Shown here piece by piece: positions 21,878-27,415 of a DNA stretch of 27,415 nt; within the stretch, counting starts at the first letter, position 1, and every line of letters begins with the position of its first letter. The position numbers were made by a program, and so were the translations under genes. Origin of the DNA: a virus. The notes under the pieces were generated by a model. It was not told the origin of the DNA and searched no databases. It saw only the letters and a program-made list of their open reading frames with translations. Location: IMG/VR virus record IMGVR_UViG_3300006108_000049, positions 1 to 27,415 of that record, one strand, 5' to 3'.

Positions 21878-22495
21878 ATGGAAAAAATATTCAATCCTAT
21901 AAACACAATCAAAAAAGTAGTCAAAGAGGCCCGTCTTCGTGAGAAGTATGGTTGTGAAGATGTTATACAAGAAAAAGTTCTCAATATAGGATTCAATCCT
22001 AGTCATGAAGGTCATCGTGAGAAGTATAGAAATCAAATACATGATGTTATTCAACGATCTTATAAAGATGTAGAAGGTGGATATGGCGGCCACGGATCTG
22101 GTTCCGATGCCGAGTCCAAAGCAATACATTCCGACATATCCGATCATGCTATCAAAGCAACACGCCGCGGTGACACTATTACACATGCCACTATTTACAA
22201 GAAACAACACGGTCGTAAAATCATTGCTCTAGGACATTCTGGCACAGATCAAGGTCGTAAAGATTTCAATAAAAATGCTGCCGAAGATAAATCAAAAAGA
22301 AGGGCCTGGGGTGAGTTTTCAGGTAATGCGGAACGAGCATATAAAAAACGTGGATTTGTTCAAAGGTCTTCCGGCCGGGCCGCTGGACTGACTGGTAAGA
22401 ATGTAAACATTATAGATCGGAAAAGGTATTCCAGGAACATTGGTGGTCAGGAACACGACAAAACGATACTTGGATACCCTAGTAAAAACAAGTAG
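21878..22495 (+). CDS. hypothetical phage protein, possibly GNAT-like
   Basis: 205 residues. The centre (SYKDVEGGYGGHGSGSDAESKAIHSDISDHAIKATRRGDTI) leads into HATIYKKQHGRKIIALGHSGTDQGRKDF and then WGEFSGNAERAYKKRGF. The strand-turn-helix order with a QGRK turn recalls N-acetyltransferase-like phage proteins, but key GNAT motif A (Q/RxxGxG/A) is not clear, so the call is weak. The N-terminus has VVKE-A, a site like those cut by T4 prohead protease. It is Arg/Lys-rich. Confidence 0.55.
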   Translation: MEKIFNPINTIKKVVKEARLREKYGCEDVIQEKVLNIGFNPSHEGHREKYRNQIHDVIQRSYKDVEGGYGGHGSGSDAESKAIHSDISDHAIKATRRGDTITHATIYKKQHGRKIIALGHSGTDQGRKDFNKNAAEDKSKRRAWGEFSGNAERAYKKRGFVQRSSGRAAGLTGKNVNIIDRKRYSRNIGGQEHDKTILGYPSKNK

Positions 22496-22506
22496 TTAGA
22501 TACTGG

Positions 22507-22535
22507 TTGACAAGTGAGGAATAGTGTAGTATAAT
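22507..22535 (+). promoter_or_regulatory. perfect sigma-70 consensus promoter, leaderless start
   Basis: TTGACA (22507-22512), 17-base spacer, TATAAT (22530-22535): 12 of 12 consensus bases. Counting the last -10 base as -7 puts +1 at 22542, the A of the ATG. No Shine-Dalgarno precedes the gene. Confidence 0.85.
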
Positions 22536-22541
22536 GCTTTT

Positions 22542-23066
22542 ATGACTGAGAAAACAATCATTTACTTCCACGGGTATGGTTCCTCTCCTGCGACCGATAA
22601 GGTCCAGACGCTAAAAGAACATTTTAGCGAGGTTCATGCTTTCCCTATAAACATAGATCCAGATTTTTCTCTTCCTTATCTAGAGGAAGAGATTGACAAC
22701 CTGATCGTTTCCAACCTGAACTCCGAAAAAGAGTTGGTGTTTATCGGAACATCTTTGGGTGCCTGGTATGCTGGTCAAATGGCTAGTAAGTTCCGTCTTG
22801 AAGGTTCTAGGTGTGTGCTTATCAATCCCGCACATTCTATGGAATCCATCAAGATTGATCTTCCTATTCCTGAGAACATCAAAGAGAAATATAATCATCT
22901 AGGTTTTATTTGTCCTCTCCACACTAAGTTTTTTATCGCCAACAATGACGAGGTGATTGACTTTACAAACTTTCATCCTAAAAATGCTACATATGTCAAA
23001 GAGGCAGATCACCGTTTTAACGGCAAACCTTTTGAGAATGTTATAGAGTATGTAAAAGGTTTGTAA
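22542..23066 (+). CDS. YqiA-like alpha/beta-hydrolase esterase
   Basis: 174 residues. The YqiA/UPF0227 pattern is IIYFHGYGSSPATDK at the N-terminus (oxyanion region), nucleophile elbow GTSLGAWYAGQMA (S71), an Asp in FIANNDEVIDF (D136 or D140) and the His in EADHRF (H157), so the catalytic triad is complete. Cellular YqiA cleaves short acyl or CoA esters. It has a perfect sigma-70 promoter with no room for a Shine-Dalgarno, so it is probably expressed early from a leaderless mRNA. It stands between late genes, like an acquired expression unit. The physiological substrate is unknown. Confidence 0.82.
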   Translation: MTEKTIIYFHGYGSSPATDKVQTLKEHFSEVHAFPINIDPDFSLPYLEEEIDNLIVSNLNSEKELVFIGTSLGAWYAGQMASKFRLEGSRCVLINPAHSMESIKIDLPIPENIKEKYNHLGFICPLHTKFFIANNDEVIDFTNFHPKNATYVKEADHRFNGKPFENVIEYVKGL

Positions 23067-23102
23067 TAGCAAACCTCTTCCGGTTGTGAGATAAAAAGAA
23101 AC

Positions 23103-23109
23103 ATAAATA
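23103..23109 (+). promoter_or_regulatory. late-promoter box ATAAATA upstream of the fusion gene
   Basis: CATAAATA lies 6 bases before a GC-rich hairpin and 62 bases before ATG 23171. It is the only late-type box upstream of the 666-residue fusion gene. Confidence 0.45.
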
Positions 23110-23114
23110 ACAAT

Positions 23115-23147
23115 AACCCCCTCGCCTGCGGGCGCACCTGGGGGTTT
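23115..23147 (+). terminator. hairpin, probable terminator after the esterase
   Basis: AACCCCC (23115-23121) pairs with GGGGGTT (23140-23146), enclosing CGCC/GGCG (23123-23126 with 23131-23134). The T-run is short (TTT), and on the other strand it is TTATTGTTATTT. It lies 48 bases after the esterase stop. Confidence 0.6.
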
Positions 23148-23170
23148 ACTCACATACCGCAGAGGTAATA

Positions 23171-25171
23171 ATGAAAAAAATAGTATTTACATTCGGCCGT
23201 TATAATCCACCAACAACAGGCCACGCAGAACTAATCCATTATGCCGTCAATCTAGCACACAGAACCGGTGCCGAACACCGCATCTATACTTCTCAGTCAC
23301 ACGACTCCTCCAAGAATCCACTATCACCAAAACAAAAGATGGCCTTTCTACGCCAGATTTTCCCTGGTGTAAACTTTGTGGATGATCCATCTATGAAGAC
23401 CGCATTTGCTATCTGTAAGAAACTAGCAGATGATGGTTATGAAGATGTAACATTTGTGGTTGGTGATGACCGTGTCAATGAGTTTAGAACACAACTTGGC
23501 AAGTATGTTATGCCTAAGACTGCTAAAGATTTTGATCCTAAGAAGCATTATCCATTCAAGAAGTTTAAGGTCGTATCATCTGGTGCCCGCAAGCAAGGCA
23601 TCTCCGGTACAGACCTACGTGCGGCAGTTCGTAAAGGTGACTTTGCTACCTTTGCTAAGGCCTCGGCTGCCAAAGATAAAACACTCGCTAGAAAAATCTT
23701 TACAGCAACCAGAACACAACTAAAAGAATGGTATCTTAGAGAAGAAAGAGGACTCTCTCGCCAAGACTTCCACGACAAACTAATGTCCTTTGTTGACTTC
23801 ACCTGTGCCCATCTTGGTATTGATGATAAACCAACCATCAAGTATAAAGAAGACCGCAAAGAAGGTCAACCATCATTCGCGGCCTATTCACCACACTCTA
23901 AAGAAGTTTATGTAAGCACCAAGAACCGTCATCCAATGGATATCTTCCGTTCAGTAGCACATGAGTTGGTACATCATAAACAGAACCTTGACGGACGCCT
24001 TGGTAAGAACATTGCTAAAGAAGGTGCGACTGGTTCTAAGATTGAGAACGAGGCCAACTCTGAGGCCGGCAAGGTCATGCGTTATTTTGGACAAGACAAT
24101 CCATTCTACTTTGATATGACTTATGTTGGTGAAGAAAAGGCAATCATTCTTTCTGGCACACCTGGTTCTGGTAAAGATAAAATCCTAAAAGAGGCCATTC
24201 TACCATTTGGTTTCACCGAGGTTTCAGCAGATACTTTCCATAATCAGAAACTCCAAGGTGCTATTGTAGTGAATGGTGCCTCTGATTATTTAACAGTAAA
24301 GACAATCAAAGAGGCCTTGGAAATCCAAGGATACGAAACTATTATGGTGTTTGTGAATACCAGCAACGAGGTATCCAAACAACGAAACGAATCCAGAGCA
24401 ACTAAAGGTGGTCGTGTAATCACCGAGGCGGTTCGCTTTGCCAAGTGGAAAGGTGCTCAAGAGGCCCTTGACCGCTTTGACCAGTTATTTGAGAAGGTTA
24501 TTGAGGTCAAGAATGACCTTGATCTAAACCTAAACGAAAGCGTTATTGATGAGACATATAAAAAACTTATCAATAGTGTATCAAAAGAAATCGCAGAGTT
24601 TGCCTTAAACGAGGCTGACAAGAGATTTGAGAATATGTTAAACGAAGTTGGTGGTGCTGGTAACTGGGGCACACAGCAACTTACAGACAAATATAAACTA
24701 GACACACCAGGCCAAGAACCTGGTAAGTTCGCAAAAATGAAGGTATTGAAATTGAAAAATGAGAATAATGTAAAATCATCACTTGACCCGAGAAATCAAA
24801 ATCCTGGTCCTGTTGGTGGTGATAGAATAGGAGACGAAGCCGGTATGCCTAAGGGCCCTGGTTTCGGTGATAACCAAAGTTTAGATTTCACCGGTGTAAA
24901 TGGTAACAGACAGATTGACCGTTGGATGGTGAAAGAAGAAACACGAAAAAGGTTCATGGCAAAGTATGGTGCCCTGGCCGACAAGAAAATCAAAGAGACT
25001 GCCGAGCGTCTGAAGAGAGAAAGTTTGGATGATCCATTTTCTGGAACTATGGCATCGGCATCTGCTACATTAGGTAATGATGATGTCCGTACCAATACAG
25101 TTGGTGCTGAGGATGAAAAAACATCATTATTTAAGAAAAACAAATATAAGAAAAAGAAATATACTAAATAG
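23171..25171 (+). CDS. three-domain fusion: nucleotidyltransferase, HExxH metallopeptidase-like, P-loop kinase-like
   Basis: 666 residues. Domain 1 (1-190) is an NMN-adenylyl/cytidylyltransferase fold: FTFGRYNPPTTGH (6-18, HxGH-type site) and GISGTDLRAAV (143-153, ISSTxxR-type). Domain 2 (about 190-320) carries the zincin motif H264-E-L-V-H268 in SVAHELVHHKQ, with IENEANSEAG (291-300) as candidate third-ligand helix. Domain 3 (about 322-460) is a P-loop kinase: AIILSGTPGSGKDKILKEAI (324-343) and a later TIMVFVNTSNEVSKQRNESR lid-like segment. The C-terminal about 170 residues are Lys/Gly-rich and disordered. It has a late box and hairpin upstream. The combination suggests a late-made NAD/nucleotide or polynucleotide-modifying protein; the actual reactions are not known. 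Confidence 0.75.
   Translation: MKKIVFTFGRYNPPTTGHAELIHYAVNLAHRTGAEHRIYTSQSHDSSKNPLSPKQKMAFLRQIFPGVNFVDDPSMKTAFAICKKLADDGYEDVTFVVGDDRVNEFRTQLGKYVMPKTAKDFDPKKHYPFKKFKVVSSGARKQGISGTDLRAAVRKGDFATFAKASAAKDKTLARKIFTATRTQLKEWYLREERGLSRQDFHDKLMSFVDFTCAHLGIDDKPTIKYKEDRKEGQPSFAAYSPHSKEVYVSTKNRHPMDIFRSVAHELVHHKQNLDGRLGKNIAKEGATGSKIENEANSEAGKVMRYFGQDNPFYFDMTYVGEEKAIILSGTPGSGKDKILKEAILPFGFTEVSADTFHNQKLQGAIVVNGASDYLTVKTIKEALEIQGYETIMVFVNTSNEVSKQRNESRATKGGRVITEAVRFAKWKGAQEALDRFDQLFEKVIEVKNDLDLNLNESVIDETYKKLINSVSKEIAEFALNEADKRFENMLNEVGGAGNWGTQQLTDKYKLDTPGQEPGKFAKMKVLKLKNENNVKSSLDPRNQNPGPVGGDRIGDEAGMPKGPGFGDNQSLDFTGVNGNRQIDRWMVKEETRKRFMAKYGALADKKIKETAERLKRESLDDPFSGTMASASATLGNDDVRTNTVGAEDEKTSLFKKNKYKKKKYTK
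25164..25170 (+). promoter_or_regulatory. late-promoter box CTAAATA upstream of prohead-core-like gene
   Basis: CTAAATAG overlaps the fusion gene stop and is 51 bases before ATG 25222, with AAAGGA (25208-25213) as Shine-Dalgarno. Confidence 0.6.
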
Positions 25172-25221
25172 TAGGAACACTTTATATTATCCGACTAGGA
25201 CAACTTTCAAAGGAAACTAAC

Positions 25222-26985
25222 ATGGTATTCTCTAACAAATTTAACTCAAAGAAAGCAGACCCTTTGGTGGAAGCCGCCAAAGCCGCTATGGAACTAGGCC
25301 AGAAGCGCCGTGATGCTATCAACGCCGTCAACGAAGAGTTCGGTGTTTATTCACGCAACGCAGTCGTTCGTGAACAACTTGCGGCATATGATGCTCGTAT
25401 TGAGGAAGTCTATAAGGGCATGATGGCAGGCAATCTTACAGAAGGCAAAAAACTTGCTGACAAAGACTATGACAAAGACGGCAAGATTGAATCTCCAAAA
25501 GACGAAGTATGGGGTTCACGCTTCCGTGCTGCTAAGGCTGCTGGCAAGATGGAAGAAGGATCACAATGGCGTAAACCAGGCCGTGAAGGTAAAACTTGGG
25601 GTACCGACTCATCAGAAGATCGTGAAGACGGACATGAAACTAAGTTTCAACTAAACAAAAAAGGTAAGATCAGTGATGGTCCGAATAAAGATGTGTTGGC
25701 TCACAGAAAAGATCCAGATAAATGGTACAGTAAAGCACAGCAGAAAAAGCACGGTGTTGATCTAAAAAGTCAGATCAAAAACCAAATCGGTAAGCATACA
25801 AAGCCACATCTACCAGAAGAGATCGATTACTCTGCTCCAGATCGTGCTGCCGTTACAAAAGATAATAAACCATCTGTTTCACCTACAGCACCAAAAGCAG
25901 ACACATCAGGACCATCTGCCGCAGATAAGGCAGGCCTTGCTGCTAAGATTGGTGCTATGAAAGAAGCAAAGTTGGATGAAGTTTCTCATAAACTCGCACT
26001 AAAGGCTATGAAGAAATCTGAAAAACGTGGTGATGATGAATATGATGATGATATGACATCCGATAGACTGAGTGATCCAAGGACACATTGGGATCGTGCT
26101 AAACGTCTTCGCGGTCATATGAAAAAAAAGTTCGGTAATCCATCACACAAAACAAGCGGCCGTGATCTTCTATCACCTAAACCAGCCGATCAAGATGGAA
26201 TGGAAAGACATAAGGCTGACAAATTAGTAAAAGGTCCAAGAGCAGGTAAAATCTCTGCTAAACACAGAGAAAATCTAAAAGGTAATATTAAATACTCTCT
26301 TGGTAAACATACAAAGCCACATCTACCAGAAGAAACAATTGAAGAAGCAGTTTCACGCAAGCATTTTCAACAAGTCGCAGACCTAATCAAAGGTCATGAG
26401 TCCCAAGAAAAGAGAAATGAACTTGCTTCACACCATGCTGGCATTTTCTCAAAGCAGAATCCTCGTTTTGACCATGGCCGTTTCCATAAGGCTGCTGGTT
26501 CAACCGCACACGAAGCACCTAAGAAAATGGAAGAGGCAGCATATTCAGCAAAGGCTGGCCGTGCTGGTAAAGACCTCGGCAAACCAGGTAAATCATTCAA
26601 AATGATTGCTAAGAAGGCTGGTAAAGAATATGGTTCAGAAGAAAAAGGTAAGAAGGTAGCAGGTGCTATCCTTAAAAAGATCCGTGCAAAGCATATGAAA
26701 GAAGATGATATGAAATTGGGTGATCCTGCTGCTATGGATGCAGTAAAGAAAGCTGGTAATCCACCTCTTGCATCAACCGCAGATCCTAAAGGTTTAGGTG
26801 TTGCTCAAAGTGCAGTAAGTCAGGGTAAAATGGATAATATTGCTAATGACACAATTGAAAAACAACATGGTCCAGATGTAGCACAAGCATACAAAAATAT
26901 GCAATCACAAAGATACAACTGGTCAATGAAAGAAGATATTAATGAGTCCGTCCAAGTTGGCGCAAACAAATATAGGATCGTCTAA
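25222..26985 (+). CDS. large Lys-rich structural or prohead-core-like protein
   Basis: 587 residues, Lys/Asp/Ala-rich and largely disordered or helical, as prohead scaffold and internal proteins are. The N-terminal part (LVEAAKAAMELGQKRRDAINAVNEEF, then SRNAVVREQLAAYDARIEEVY) is a helical domain of a type I associate with T4-like cyanophage virion proteins. An EF-hand-like D82-x-D84-x-D86-G stretch leads into IESPKDEVWGSR. Sites fitting the T4 prohead protease consensus (L/I-x-E before A or G) include LVE17-A and LTE74-G, plus IEE-A near 375. KHTKPHLPEE is repeated at 191-200 and 362-371. It joins the next gene by TAATG. Exact role unknown. Confidence 0.68.
   Translation: MVFSNKFNSKKADPLVEAAKAAMELGQKRRDAINAVNEEFGVYSRNAVVREQLAAYDARIEEVYKGMMAGNLTEGKKLADKDYDKDGKIESPKDEVWGSRFRAAKAAGKMEEGSQWRKPGREGKTWGTDSSEDREDGHETKFQLNKKGKISDGPNKDVLAHRKDPDKWYSKAQQKKHGVDLKSQIKNQIGKHTKPHLPEEIDYSAPDRAAVTKDNKPSVSPTAPKADTSGPSAADKAGLAAKIGAMKEAKLDEVSHKLALKAMKKSEKRGDDEYDDDMTSDRLSDPRTHWDRAKRLRGHMKKKFGNPSHKTSGRDLLSPKPADQDGMERHKADKLVKGPRAGKISAKHRENLKGNIKYSLGKHTKPHLPEETIEEAVSRKHFQQVADLIKGHESQEKRNELASHHAGIFSKQNPRFDHGRFHKAAGSTAHEAPKKMEEAAYSAKAGRAGKDLGKPGKSFKMIAKKAGKEYGSEEKGKKVAGAILKKIRAKHMKEDDMKLGDPAAMDAVKKAGNPPLASTADPKGLGVAQSAVSQGKMDNIANDTIEKQHGPDVAQAYKNMQSQRYNWSMKEDINESVQVGANKYRIV
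25789..25822 (+). repeat. direct repeat copy 1 in prohead-core-like gene
   Basis: 34 bases encoding GKHTKPHLPEE; 32 match the copy at 26302-26335. It marks an internal duplication in the protein. Confidence 0.8.
26302..26335 (+). repeat. direct repeat copy 2 in prohead-core-like gene
   Basis: Second copy, 513 bases downstream, two base differences (both G to A) from copy 1. The flanking protein sequence (KxQ/N-IK-x-x-x-GKH) is also similar, so the duplicated unit is longer than the nucleotide match. Confidence 0.8.
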
Positions 26986-27218
26986 TGAATAGACCTCCAC
27001 AAAAAGGAGCAAACAATCAAGGCAGCGGGTCTCTCGGTGCCTTGGAACATCGTTATGGTTCATCCAAAAAGTTGGCACAGGAAGCAACTAAGGTTGCCTT
27101 GCAGAAAGCGACTGATCAAAAGATGCTAAACCCTGGCAAAACTGCCACAGGTCAACCAGCGGATCCAATTGAACTAGACCCTGTTAAGCAGGGTATGCAA
27201 TCACAAACTTACAGCTAA
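26985..27218 (+). CDS. small hypothetical, probable late protein
   Basis: 77 residues, not recognised. It is hydrophilic, Gln/Gly/Lys-rich and without a hydrophobic core (NRPPQKGANNQGSGSLGALEHRYGSSKK), so probably extended. It starts at the TAATG of the previous gene with weak Shine-Dalgarno and is followed by the CTAAATA box of the next structural gene. Confidence 0.65.
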   Translation: MNRPPQKGANNQGSGSLGALEHRYGSSKKLAQEATKVALQKATDQKMLNPGKTATGQPADPIELDPVKQGMQSQTYS

Positions 27219-27221
27219 ATA
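27215..27221 (+). promoter_or_regulatory. late-promoter box CTAAATA upstream of the last gene
   Basis: CTAAATA overlaps the upstream TAA and is 27 bases before ATG 27249; Shine-Dalgarno AAGGA follows. Confidence 0.6.
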
Positions 27222-27248
27222 AACCTATCATAGAGAAGGAAAACTAAA

Positions 27249-27415
27249 ATGCCACTTTGGGGAACTAATAACAACGCAGCTAACTCAGATTTGGCTGTTC
27301 TAACACAGATGAGCAAAAGTCTAACATCTGCTAATCAATCAGCATTATTTGAGAGTGTATCAACAGGTAATGGTCCACATAACAATCCAAACGTCATCTA
27401 CGGTCAGTTTGGTGT
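27249..27415 (+). CDS. probable structural protein, 5' part only
   Basis: 55 codons are visible, open to the window end. MPLWGTNNNAANSD is reminiscent of short virion proteins of T4-like marine phages that begin MPLWG or similar; this is recollection, not proof. GAAGGA lies about 10 bases before the ATG, and a late box precedes it. Nothing further can be said. Confidence 0.6.
   Translation, partial: MPLWGTNNNAANSDLAVLTQMSKSLTSANQSALFESVSTGNGPHNNPNVIYGQFG

Noticed and set aside
23548-23859. Minus-strand open frame opposite the fusion gene
   Set aside because: It lies inside a gene with clear domain motifs, and its product is typical antisense shadow (Ser/Leu/Arg-rich).
25460-25510. True EF-hand in the prohead-core-like protein
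   Set aside because: The loop begins D-x-D-x-D-G, but position 12 is Lys instead of Glu/Asp, so calcium binding is doubtful.
1-27415. tRNA genes, CRISPR arrays or insertion sequences
   Set aside because: No cloverleaf-like stretch, spaced direct repeats or transposase was seen; the gene-free gaps are all under 140 bases and are accounted for by promoters, leaders and hairpins.

Overview
The window is 27.4 kb of a tailed phage genome of the T4 superfamily. The evidence is the 3' end of a family B DNA polymerase (gp43), a UvsX recombinase, a gp41-type DnaB helicase, dense gene packing on one strand with ATGA and TAATG junctions, T4-type late-promoter boxes, free-standing homing endonucleases and a block of virion-type genes at the right end. 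The order gp43, uvsX, gp41 and the CTAAATA late box resemble the cyanophage-like branch of the superfamily more than coliphage T4. The host cannot be read from the window. Five proteins with Sec signal peptides, two of them predicted to act on cell wall or septal peptidoglycan, point to a Gram-negative host with a periplasm. All genes I support are on the + strand.

Layout. (1) 1-7.6 kb, replication: gp43 C-terminus, a GIY-YIG endonuclease, a small protein, a GT32-like glycosyltransferase, UvsX, a 2OG-Fe(II) oxygenase, a second GIY-YIG endonuclease, gp41 helicase and four small proteins. (2) 7.6-13.1 kb, a secreted-protein and cargo island: RlpA-like protein, FkbM-like methyltransferase, cupin/JmjC-like oxygenase, three small exported proteins (two behind sigma-70-type promoters), an Ntn-hydrolase-like protein, a nuclease-less homing-endonuclease relative and an exported M15-like peptidase, closed by a strong terminator. 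(3) 13.1-18.1 kb, enzymes: ClpP-like protease, Cys-rich protein, TIGR02594-type endolysin, Dps, cytidine/dCMP deaminase, a second 2OG oxygenase, a papain-like protease and a Dam methylase. (4) 18.1-27.4 kb, late genes: two large phage proteins (the second with ligase-like motifs), a third GIY-YIG endonuclease, a HAD phosphatase, a GNAT-like hypothetical, a YqiA-like esterase, a 666-residue three-domain fusion, a prohead-core-like protein and the start of a further structural protein.

Regulation. Two promoter classes are visible. Five sigma-70-like promoters lie at 1180, 9538, 10800, 15459 and 22507; two of them put the predicted +1 on the start codon, so leaderless mRNAs are likely. About a dozen late boxes (CTAAATA, ATAAATA or TATAAATA) lie at gene junctions, mostly overlapping the upstream stop codon.

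The most unusual element is a structured 5' leader. It sits between a CTAAATA box and the start codon of three genes of homing-endonuclease type (4959, 11976, 20619). Its helices are kept by compensatory base changes, and the Shine-Dalgarno sequence lies at the edge of the last hairpin. A second lead is that the ligase-like protein (19316), and possibly the HAD phosphatase (21245), begin with a 10-residue peptide like the T4 capsid-targeting sequence, which suggests nucleic-acid end-repair proteins carried in the virion.
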